Source of the DNA: Cyclina sinensis
Taxonomy: Eukaryota > Mollusca > Bivalvia > Venerida > Veneridae
Reading direction: 5' to 3'
NCBI GenBank assembly: GCA_012932295.1
Contig: JAAONU010000010.1
Location: 22,371,123-22,435,122 of the forward strand
DNA: 64,000 nucleotides
The translations under genes and the position numbers were made by a program. The notes under the pieces are model-generated. The model had not been told where the DNA came from, ran no database searches, and worked only from the letters and a program-made list of their open reading frames with translations. Below are positions 1 through 10,553 of the stretch, piece after piece (within the stretch, counting starts at the first letter, position 1; each line of letters opens with the position of its first letter).

Positions 1-440
1 TTACGTGGCTTCCTATCATTATTGTCTTTGTTCTGTTATACCCATAAAAGTCTATATAGCCATAGGAATGAATGGCATGAAACAAGGTATACTTTTACCC
101 ATTGTCCCCCAGCAATCTTAGTATCCATTTTCTTCTCAGACCGACCAATAGTTGGACAGTCGACGGACAGGGAACGAACGATGTGAATACTATATGCCCA
201 TAGGCATTAAAAATAAGTTACAAAATGTGGTACAGATACGACAAAAGTAACACTTTATCTCATCAATATAATAAAATATTATTTTATGGTATTTTTAATA
301 CTTCCCAACGGTTAAAAATATTAAAAGTAGTTTTTGTTATTTCCCACATTACTGCATATTCAGCCAGACACTCACGTTAAACATTATACAAAACGTATTA
401 ACGCGAATACATATGGAATATAACAAACATATAAACATTA
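1..440. repeat. Segmental duplicate, left copy, part 1
   Basis: Clearly related in the same orientation to 45000-45340. Shared landmarks include 'CTGCATATTCAGC', 'CGCGAATA(C/A)ATATGGAATA' and 'CAAGGTATAC/CAAGGCATAC', in the same order. No coding content is seen. With 1691-2440 it forms the left arm of a duplication that includes part of the gene 2 family locus. Confidence 0.6.
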
Positions 441-1690
441 AAGCTTTCTATCAATTACATACGGTCCATTACTTAAGACACGGTTCGAACTGAAACAGTA
501 ATGATCTCTTTACTAGATGGGGCCTCGCGCTATCCCGAATCAAGCGTTATTTTTATTAGTTCTTGTTTTTTTCAATGATAGTTTTTAGATAGTTTCCCCT
601 ATTTTACAAAGGAATTAAGTCACATAGCCCAAGAAAAATGTAAACTTGAGATACTCATTTAGAGTGCCTCAGCGACATAAAGCAGAATAGCTGAAACGTG
701 CGCGATTTGTTCAGTAAACAACCGTTCATCTGACTAGAAAAATTTTATGTCCCGAAAATTTAGCCTCCCCTATCAGGTCTAATTTGTCTGCTAAGTAGTG
801 GTCAAAAAATACAGGAAATATGATATTTCGTCACTTTTTCAGTAAAAATTCGTGGTCACGAAATATATTTTTCCTTGTTATAACTCATTGTCACATGATT
901 AAATAAAGGTATTATCGTTCACAAAATACCAAAGTCCGATTGTAAGTACACACGAAGTATTAATTGTAAATAGCATCATAGTTAAACAAAATATTATTTG
1001 TAGATAGCATAGCTAAACAATAGTGTCCTGCATATGAAGGCCAGCCTGCACATCCATTCAGTTTGAACAGGCTCTATACTGTTTGTAACTATTGTTTTTT
1101 ATTTTATTTTATTTTTCTTTTTGTACTTTGATATTGAAATCCCTTAAACTTTGAAAGAACTGTTCCAATTTCAAAACTTGGCTAATCGATTAAAAAAATT
1201 TAGTAGGTTAGTTGAAATTAGATAGGATACCGTTGGAACACATGACTGTATGTATTTGTTTGCTGCGATTTTATGTTCTTGAAAACAGGCAACTGATTTA
1301 CCGTTGACGCTTTTATTTTGTTAAAATCTGAGTTTAGATGAATAAGAATGTAGAGGTCTATCTATCTATATTTTGCATACGGTAGAACATCTAAAAATGA
1401 TATATAAAAAAAAATTATGTAAAAGCCGAGCAATTGCCTTCCATACATTGTTGATAATAAAACTTTATTATTATTATTATTATTATTATGGGATAGCAAT
1501 CGGTTTCTATCTATTTCTAAAGGACGGTTTGTGAGATTACAAAGGTTAGTAGCTCGGACAATTTTATTTCACAAAACAATATTTTAGATTACTGAAAGTT
1601 AATATCATTAAAAAAGCAACCAGTGATTTAAACCGGAAACTTAACCTCAGAGAAAATATTTACGAGTCCAAAGTTGAATTAATTTGTCAA
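440..1690. other. No gene seen
   Basis: AT-rich sequence with stops in all frames. Only a short (ATT)n tract at 1466-1488 stands out. No exon with matching splice sites is recognisable. Confidence 0.5.
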
Positions 1691-2033
1691 CGACGAATAT
1701 TAAAACCAGCCAGTAAAGACAATTCCGGATGCACCTAATTTGACATTCATCTCCTCGATAACGTAAGCCAATTTTACCTGAAAACGAAGAAACAATATGA
1801 TAAATAGATTTAATAAATGGTGATTAAAAGAAAAAGCAAATAAGGACTGAAAAGCAGTTACTTCCCCTTTGGAGTCTGGTATCGGCAATCATTTTTAGAT
1901 CTCCTAGCGTTGCAGACATTTTGGAGATTGTGTCATTGGAGATTTTCCAAATCTTCAGGTTTCTTGGTGTTGACGATACGAACAAGATAGCAATTATACA
2001 GACCTGTAGCATTTGTTCCTTGAAATGTGGCAT
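1691..2033 (-). pseudogene. Broken paralogue of gene 2 (signal-peptide exon plus frameshifted exon 3)
   Basis: An ATG at 2033 opens 57 codons beginning MPHFKEQMLQVCIIAILFVSS, a good signal peptide (first 20 residues shown in part), then a polar helical segment (SATLGDLKMIADTRLQRG). A phase-1 donor GGAA|GTAACT follows at 1862. At 1777-1691 a sequence related to gene 2 exon 3 follows a good acceptor (TTTTCAG), with shared IEE and ASG..... GWF, but about 9-10 bases are missing and it soon hits a stop. An exon 2 equivalent does not fit between the two. Together they look like a decayed family member in which the PAN exon is replaced by another leader. Confidence 0.5.
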
Positions 2034-2440
2034 GGTATTGTCTGTCCCCCAGCTCAAGCATGATCATATTTATTTTACATTGCTACTGATTTGGTCCTCC
2101 GTTCGTTTACCTGACGAATGTCATCCAAACCATTTGTTGTTTCGACTTATCTACGACTGTCTTCCAAGTAGATCTGGTCAAACATCCCAGTCCTAATCGT
2201 TTTGTCACGGTGTCGCATCTTTTACTCCTTACCCCATCAATAACGTTTGTATACTAAACCCGCTTCCTGACCTTCCTGCCTGTGTTTTTGAGAAAAAAGG
2301 TAATAACCAGCTTGGCCTCTGTAGACTTAAATGTTTCACTGAATTTGAGGGAAGCTTGCATTTACTCCTTAAAAACCAGGTCCCGCTATAGGGTCTGACG
2401 GAAATATTCATAAACGGTAGAGACACGTCCATATTTGTAT
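1780..2440. repeat. Segmental duplicate, left copy, part 2
   Basis: Stretches at 2270-2440 match 51720-51890 ('CCAGCTTGGCCTCTGTAG', 'GTTTCACTGAA', 'GGGTCTGACG') in the same orientation, and 1691-1790 matches 51140-51240. The middle (1860-2100) has no counterpart and carries the alternative leader exon. This shows that a block containing the gene 2 exons was copied, then diverged by insertions. Confidence 0.6.
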
Positions 2441-2670
2441 GTGTGAATGAGTGGACCCCGGCATACATGATGCAATAATTCAAGTAATGAACCTTCTTTC
2501 TTACCTGTCTTTGTTATAATATAAACTAGATTTATCCGTTCGTTGATTGTGTTTTTACCAAATAAATTTGGAAAGGATTACAATCAACATAAATAAATTT
2601 GAATATATATGATATCGATATTGAACGAGTTCCAGTTATTGTAATGACAATACATTATGCAGATGTTTTC

Positions 2671-2683
2671 GGGGGGGGGGGGG
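2671..2683 (+). repeat. Poly-G tract (13 G)
   Basis: An uninterrupted run of 13 guanines in otherwise AT-rich DNA, upstream of the 50-bp CRE array. It may be unstable in sequencing or capable of G-rich structure. Confidence 0.9.
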
Positions 2684-2797
2684 AACAACAGCTTTGATAT
2701 CACACATTCTTACACATAAGACAGTCTTCGGCACAAAACTTTTGCAAAAGACAAAAAGGAGGTGTTGTGACAATCAGACGTTTCTTGTCTAGACATA

Positions 2798-3299
2798 AGT
2801 GATTGACGTCAGGTTTACCTTAAAGTCTATATATCTTATTTGTGTTAAGTGATTGACGTCAGGTTTACCTTAAAATCTGTATATATTATTTGTGTTAAGT
2901 GATTGACGTCAGGTTTACCTTAAAGTCTATATATCTTATTTGTGTTCAGTGATTAACGTCAGGTTTACCTTAAAGTCTGTATATCTTATTTGTGTAAAGT
3001 GATTGACGTCAGGTTTACCTTAAAGTCTGTATATCTTATTTGTGTTAAGTGATTGACGTCAGGTTTACCTTAAAGTCTGTATATCTTATTTGTGTTAAGT
3101 GATTGACGTCAGGTTTACCTTAAAGTCTATATATCTTATTTGTGTTCAGTGATTGACGTCAGGTTTACTTTAAAGTCTATATATCTTAGTTGTGTTAAGT
3201 GATTGACCTCAGGTTTACCTTAAAGTCTATATATCTTATTTGTGTTAAGTGATTGACGTCAGGTTTACCTTAAAGTCTGTATATCTTATTTGTATTAAA
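2798..3299. repeat. Ten 50-bp tandem units, each with a CRE-like site
   Basis: Units start at 2798, 2848 and every 50 bp to 3248. The core is GTGATTGACGTCAGGTTTAC, followed by an AT-rich tail (TATATCTTATTTGTGT). Eight of ten units contain the intact palindrome TGACGTCA, the consensus cAMP response element bound by CREB/ATF bZIP factors. The units at 2948 (TAACGTCA) and 3198 (TGACCTCA) are mutated. Most other differences fall in the AT-rich tail. Whether it regulates anything is unknown; gene 1 ends about 4 kb to the right. Confidence 0.95.
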
Positions 3300-4869
3300 T
3301 AAACGTATACGATATTACAGTGTCTGGAAAGTCTTATTTCGCTTATTCCATTTCTGCATTGGCATTCCCGCTTCTGTTTTCTGAAGATATTTTGCAAAAA
3401 GTTATCTAAAAAAGTCGAGATCACCTCAACTATTTATTTCCGCTCTATTTACCTTTCACCAAACAGTGTCTTGTAAGACATAAGACCTTTTTTCATCTAC
3501 AGGATATGTCTTATTAAGGATTAAGCCATTATTTAAAGGTTAACGTCTAAGAAAACAAACATTTATTCAAGGAAAACATTATTATTTTCCAATCAAATGT
3601 TACTTAGATAAGTAAACCAACATAATTAAATAATCAAGTTCCCAGTGGAATTCGAACTGGCACCGATCGGCACCAACTTAGACCATTCGACCATCGCAAC
3701 ACCCCCAACCCCTCAACAAATGTTGCGCAAATAACCGGGATATTGGTGTTCAGCTCACACCACACCGGTGACAGGCGTTAAATATATCACAACGCTGACT
3801 TTATGTACGGGGAGACTTTTAAAACGCTGTTCGGCACAAAAACATTGAATGCATTGAATACCGTTCATGTTTGATCATGTTTGATTTTGAAAATCACTTC
3901 TTTGAACGCCTTCAGCACAATATACGATACTGAAAAAATCTGATCACAAAACAATACTTTTGTCAGACATAAAAAAGTAAAATATTTTTAATATCATTAT
4001 AGTATACTGTTTCGTCCAAGCGAACTCAAAAACCTACTTGGGGTATTCATATTTATTTCATATTGACGGTCAATATCTTTTGTGATATCATGAACGCTTT
4101 ACATTGTTTTAGGTTTTCAGATGTTCTTCTTACGCTCAGCTAAATTGGTTTACATAAAACGTTAGTAATTTCCACAGAAACGCCTTGTGTTGCAATTTAT
4201 TGATAATAATATATTGATATTAGACATTGTAGCATTTGTGAATTTTCATTCGAGCTTTCTCTGTTTTTTTTTCTAAATTTAAGCATGACAGAAGAACGAA
4301 ACAAAACGAAAGAGAGACAGCAAGAATAAAGAAAGCAATATCAAATTTCGCTCTTACAAGACAAACCGGGTCATTATTTATAATTCCCATTTAATACCAA
4401 AATAAAACTCTATACGTCCTGAAACGGTTTATTGAAGTATCCGTTATAATTTGACTGATTCTTGCTATATGGTTGGACAATAACATTACAATCCGAGACA
4501 TGTATGACTTAAATACAATTAACAAACATGGATTCTCTAATTTATCTTTACGTCGTGCAGTAGACAACAAAGAATCTAACCCCGTCAAATGCCTTTTGAT
4601 TGGCTGATTGAATGCTATGTCTAGACAATCGTGAAATTCTCATCAAAAACATGGCACCCTTTATTAACCTTTTGATATAAATTTCAAAACATTTTCTGTC
4701 ATGCTATGTCAAACTGAAAATGTCCTTTACAACAACCTGCCATAAAATAGCAACTGAAATGATTGTGTAAAAATATGAAAGTTGATGATAATTTACATTG
4801 TTCTAAAAGTCATAACTACACAATGTTAGCTAAGATATTTCTTACCGTTATCTATGTTTAGAAGTTTAA
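3300..4869. other. No gene seen
   Basis: AT-rich, stops in all frames, only the tRNA-like fragment at 3640-3705. No splice-bounded coding segment found. Confidence 0.5.
3640..3705 (-). repeat. tRNA-derived (SINE-like) fragment
   Basis: On the minus strand, an A-box-like TGGTCGAATGG and a B-box AGTTCGAATTCC are spaced as in tRNA-derived SINE heads. The acceptor stem does not close, so this is not a functional tRNA gene. Confidence 0.45.
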
Positions 4870-5180
4870 AGCGACTGACTCACAGATGGGCCGAAGATGA
4901 AAAAAAAAATGTATATACATCTAGAAATTCTAGCTGTAATTGTGAAGTTAGTTATTGACCCTTTTTTGTTACAGAAACATATCACACTATGAAGATTTAC
5001 AAACATTTATCGTGAAAAATTTACCCCGTTACTCAAGGGGTAGATACTTTAGTTATAACTTTAAAAGTAAAACTTTTTTTTTCAGTTTTAATGGTGTATA
5101 GAAACATTATGTTTTTTCCCCATAGTACTTTGACTTCTCTTCATTTTTAAAGTAAAAATCAGCTAAATTCGGTGAGTCGT
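4870..5180. mobile_element. TTAA-flanked MITE, copy 1 (311 bp, no tRNA-like insert)
   Basis: Begins AGCGACTGACTCACA right after TTAA (4866-4869) and ends GTGAGTCGT right before TTAA (5181-5184). The interior matches the copies at 24282 and 32264 ('ATTTACCCCGTTA', 'GGTAGATACTTTAGTTATAA', 'CAGTTTT.ATGG'). It has no coding capacity. TTAA target duplication is typical of piggyBac-type mobilisation, though the tip does not start with CCC as in many piggyBacs. Confidence 0.75.
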
Positions 5181-7232
5181 TTAAAAACTCATTGAGTTTA
5201 GACAAGTTGTTAAAACTTCTTATTCGACTGTAAGAAAATGTTTAGTTAAAAGAAAATACATGTAGGTACACTAAAATAAGCGAACTTTTACATGTATGTA
5301 CAATTTTGTCCTATCACTGGTATCTGATATTCTTATCAGACATAATTTATTATATTTAGAATAAATGCAAGTCACCTAATGAATATTATTATCTTTTGTT
5401 GTTGTTGTTTTTTTATATGATGTTCTTGTCAGTTTTTGATACTGATCTATTTTCTTTCAATATACTAACATATCTGCTCTCCGCCAAACAGAATGTCTAT
5501 TTGTGGTTTTATGTCTTAAGAGGACCATCTTTTCATTTGCTGAAATAAGATAAGGTTTTATTCCTTTAGTCATATTTTATAAGAAATCGATTGATTAAAA
5601 ATGATAACCTCTTCAACACTGTATAGAGTACAAATTTATTAGAGTCATAATTACCTTTTTCAACTCTTAATTAACTGCATTTTCAAAACTAAACAGTAGA
5701 CAAAACTTTCATTTGAAGAATAATATAATAATATACCATGGCGACAAAAATAACAGCAATCACCATACCCATTGCAACTGGATGATCAATGACGATTAGT
5801 TTCAGATTGAATATTTAATGTATGTCATAGAGAAAAATCGACATTCTTGTATTGAGAATAGTTATTTCTGTTCTTTTTTTTTTGCCCTTAATTTGAAATC
5901 TTATTCCAGATTCCTTGGATAAACTGAAGTCGTCCTGCCTTTGATTGTCCGAGGCGAACATTTAGATAACTTGTACTATAATACTTTACTTATTATACAA
6001 CAAGTTATAGCACTTGAACGTGTTAATAGAGAGAAAAATGAATCTGATCCAATTATCTATTATTAAATTACTATAAAATTCACCAGATTCCTTAAATGAT
6101 TTCAACTGATATTTAGTAATTGTTAATTTCATTCTATTAAAGCCAATACAAGTCTTGTATCTGCTGTTCAGTAATTAAACAAAATCATTGCTCGAATTTT
6201 CTTATCAGGATATCTATATCCCATTGAAAATTAGCAACAGTTTGTAACTTTCAACCTTGTCGATGCAATAGCATTTGTTTAAATATTTTCTAAATTAAAC
6301 ACTTTGTTTAATACATGACTCTCAGACCAGGGCGGATAACTCTTTGGCAAACATATGCCAAACATAAAATTTACGTGCTATACCTTTTTTCTGCGAAGTC
6401 TAAAGACTGTCTCCAATGTGGTGCAGAAGAACTTGTACAAAACATTTACTGATGATAGACGAAGAGGATCGAAGTACAGAGGCTGATTAATATAACTCAA
6501 CAAACAACGTCTCCCTGTGACACTCCTACCGTAGCTCATAAATATATACACACAATAATGTCAAAATATAGATGTATGTCTTCTGGTAATAATCGAAGGA
6601 TTTGTTGTTTTTAGAGACGTTATCTTAATGTTTAACTTAAAACATCATAAAATAAAATCTTAGATAATAACGTCACTTATATTTTAAACTTCGAGCGCTA
6701 GCGTAACACTTCAAAATAGGCGGTCTTTTTAAAATTATTTCAGTTCTATTTTCTCTGCTTTTATTTCATTTTAAAATCACAATACACATGAATCACGGTA
6801 GATGCAAAATACCGGAAATTAAACGACATTTTTCCTAAACCAAGAAGCGTTATTAACTATTTTACATTCATATAGTTTTGACTGAATTAAATCCATCTGA
6901 CTCTGTCGATTTCTCATACAAAACACAGAAACAACTTCATAATTAACATTATCAATTATACTCAATACAGTTTTTCTACGCTGTCATTGTAACTATTTTG
7001 TAGACGAGACATCCCTTATTAAGGTTAAAAGCATTTCCGTTGTTTTCGTTTCGGCACTCTGGTAAGACCATTTAGATAATAGAAAAAACTACCCTAAAGC
7101 ATATATAAAAAACAACAACAAAAGTGTATTTATATTTCAGAAGTAAACAAAGTCCAAACATAAAGGACTGTGCTGACACAAACATCAACAAACCACAAAG
7201 TTGACCTAGAAGAGTAAAAATACATGTTTGAG
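5181..7232. other. 3' flank of gene 1, no gene seen
   Basis: AT-rich sequence downstream of the gene 1 stop codon. It probably includes the gene 1 3' UTR (near 7232 down toward 6760). No coding exon or structured RNA recognised. Confidence 0.45.
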
Positions 7233-7416
7233 TTATACTGCTTTGAACAACGTTGAAGCTGGCGGTCTTATATGATCATTGCACAAGTCTTTTGTGCAAC
7301 AGTAAGTGCAAGCGAAATTTAAAGTTATCATATTGTTGTCGTCAAACTTCCTGCACTTGTCGCTGTCCGAGCTGCCAAGGAACCAATCACGATAGCAGGT
7401 ATCGTAATTACCACAG
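7233..7416 (-). CDS. Gene 1 exon 15: C-terminal half of LU-like domain, stop codon
   Basis: Begins after acceptor TTTTACAG with CGNYDTCYRDWFLG and ends in TYCCTKDLCN, matching the CC-x3-LCN signature that closes Ly6/uPAR three-finger domains. Fourteen more residues and TAA at 7235-7233 follow. There is no hydrophobic GPI signal, so the protein is predicted to be secreted rather than lipid-anchored. A possible polyadenylation hexamer (AATAAA on the minus strand) lies at 6765-6760; the true 3' end is unknown. Confidence 0.8.
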
Positions 7417-10260
7417 CTGTAAAAGTAAGTAATGAGATTAAATCAGGTATAGCTGTATACTAAGTTTGGAGTGATATAAAATCAGGCATATCCGTATACG
7501 TAAATTTGCAATGATATAAAATCCGGCATATCCGTATACGTAACATTGAAATAATATAAAATAGGCATATCTATAAACGTTAGTTTGCAATGATATAAAA
7601 TCCGGAATATTCGTATAGGTGAATTTGCAATGATATAAAATCCGGCATATACGTCAGTTTGGAGTGAGATTAAATCTAAAACAAATGTATTCGAAAGTTT
7701 GGAGTGATATAAAATCAGGCATAACTGAATACATCACTTCAGTGATATAAAATCAGGGTTATCTATAAATAATGTGAACAATTACACAGAAAATAGTTAG
7801 TAATTTGACGTACTTTAGGTCCTTGCACAAATTAACATATGCGACGATGAGAAAAAATTCTCATTTTTGACGATGAACGTAGAAACAACAGTTTTGTTAT
7901 GTTAGATAATTACACACTGATTGAAGGAAAACAAATAATCATATCTGTAGAACATACCTTTTAATTACTGTTCTTGTCCCATCTTTGTGGTTACTCAGTT
8001 TGTTTATGCAATAGTTATTCGGATAATCGCACTGTTTATCCATTGTCAGTTTCTCACACAAGAATTCTGGTCCGGCGCACACCTTACATGTTACTGAAAT
8101 AAAATTGAGCGACATTTGAAAAGTAACCATTATCACCTATACTTGTGATATTCAGAGGTTTGATATGAGTGGTTTACAACGCCAATGCTCACTTCGAAAA
8201 TTAAAATCACTAATCTTATATTCAATGTAAAAACTAATCTCTTATTAGAAAGCCTGACTATGATTAATGTATTTCATTGACTAGCCTGAAATGTGAAGCA
8301 AGTAGTCCTTTCTTAGAATAAACGATAGGCAATGTGCTTTTTGCACTTTTTTCACAGCTTTTTGCTTGTTATTCAGTGTCTAAGATAACGTTCAATCAAT
8401 ATTTTCAATACATTTCTATCTAATCCTAGAACGTGTTCGTGCAGGAAATGAATATAAAATTTCGCAGGTGAGATTGAAAATCAACTGATAAAACATTGAG
8501 ATACAAAACAAGGATTATTACCTGGCTGATTGTTACTTGATACAGTTGTTGTTGTTGTTGTTTTAGTGGTTGATTCTGTTGTCAAAACTGAGTCTGTTGT
8601 TACCGTCAGTGATGTTGTATTTGTACCGCTGTTTATTGTGCCATTAGTGGTGTTCCCACTAGTGTTGTTCGTATTATTGACAGTACCACTGGTTGCATTG
8701 TTGGTTGAGGTGATGTTGTTGCCATTCGTGCTGTTAGAAGTTAAATTTACTGAAGTCGTCGATTCTGATGACAATGTGCTTTCAGTTGTAATTATGGCAC
8801 TGACATTACCACTTGAAGACGTTGCTTGAGGATTTGCAGATGTATTTTCTCCTCCGTACGAACTGGATGCATTTGTTGGGTACGTAGAAATATCTTTACT
8901 TGTAGGATTGTCAGTGCTACTCAAATCAGAACTGTTGCTTGTCACAGTATTGTTGCTGTCCGTGCCATTTCCGTTTGCTGTAACATTGGACGAAGACGTA
9001 CTGTAGTCTATTGTGCTTGTTCCTGTGGTAACTGATGCACTATCGTTATGTGTAGTTGGTACGGTTACAGACGAAAGATTGACATCAACTGAATTGGAGT
9101 TGTCAAGTGTGGAATTGCTTGTTGTAGATGTATAATTATAGACAGCTGTCCATCTTGTGCTTGGGGCTGCACTGGTAAAGACACCACTCCCTGCACTGCT
9201 ATTAGTTGTTGTGTTGTTCGTTAATGTGCCATTAACGGCAGCTGTGTTATTAGTTGAACTGGTTGGATCTAAAACATTTCAATTTTTAGTATGAAAGTAA
9301 AAAAAGTTAATTTGTTTAGCCTATCTTTGCTTTTCCATTATCAAAACCAATATTTTATATGAGATATCAATTACATTTTATGTTTAAAGTAACTGTTTAT
9401 TTTAACTTAAATTGATCTAGTTCTTGTATTACAACATATTTCTTACAGAACAAAGCGGATATTTATGTAAATATACTATGAGGCATTTCTTAGTTTTACT
9501 TTTCGTTATGTGGACAAGATATTTAAAAATGATTAATCAAGAAAAAGACAACACAGAAAACGTAGCTTTCCTACACAATCAGACAGTAGAGAGGAGAAGA
9601 GAATTTATGTAATCACTTTAAAAGGACAACACAAACACTAAATGAACATGAGAACCCGCGGGATTACCGCTTTGGAACTGTCAGTGGCCAAACATTTGTT
9701 ACTGGGAGTTTAAAGAAGGTTCTAGTGTGCAACAACCTCGCAGTTACCCCATCAGTCTCTCATCAGAACAAACAAGTGCACGTTGTCTTGGTGAAGTCAG
9801 ATATCGTAACTTAAGATTGGACAGGATGAAGAGAGTGTGATAGTAGTTGCTAAGGAAAAGAAAACTTAGTCTAATATAACCCACCACAACATCCACAAAG
9901 AACCGGACATTCAGATATTCCAAAAGGCTCTAAGCAGACGAGATTTGATATAACGTTAGTCTCGCCACACCCAGGGTAGTCCTTGCACTTTGTATTCTGT
10001 GTATCTGTAGACAGATTTTTTAATATTGTTACGATTGTAGAACAATACAGGGAACGAAATTAATTACGGTACATTGTGAAATCATTAACTGTTAATATTA
10101 TGACATGAATATATAATCTGGTGTATTCATATAAGCGCTGCTTGGGAATTAAGGTATTAGATACATAACGCCTTACCGCTAGTCAGTATGGTACTTAAAT
10201 TTATTGACAGTGTTCACTGACGGACATGTTTTTTATATTAACAAAGCCAAAAATGTTTCT

Positions 10261-10296
<36 letters not shown>

Positions 10297-10521
10297 ATAG
10301 TTTAATATAAGACATTTAAACGTGATACATTAATAAATATTGGGTATCAATTATTAAAGTCATGGTAAGACATGGTAAACTTCCTTGGTATTCTGCCTAT
10401 CTATTCACACTACACCATATGCTTAAAAATATCCACAGCTAAAATTAAGCCCCCTTAAAACTATTGGAAGTGGGTGGAAGTAAATCGTACAGTAGTTTTT
10501 GTTCTAAGTACTGACAGTTTT

Positions 10522-10553
<32 letters not shown>

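Noticed and set aside
2798..3299. CRISPR array, given regular spacing of a conserved core
   Set aside because: The whole 50-bp unit is conserved, with no unique spacers; the context is eukaryotic.
8530..9035. Plus-strand Val-rich open frames opposite exon 13
   Set aside because: They are the antisense of the Thr/Ser/Asn-rich coding exon, whose composition leaves few stops on the opposite strand.
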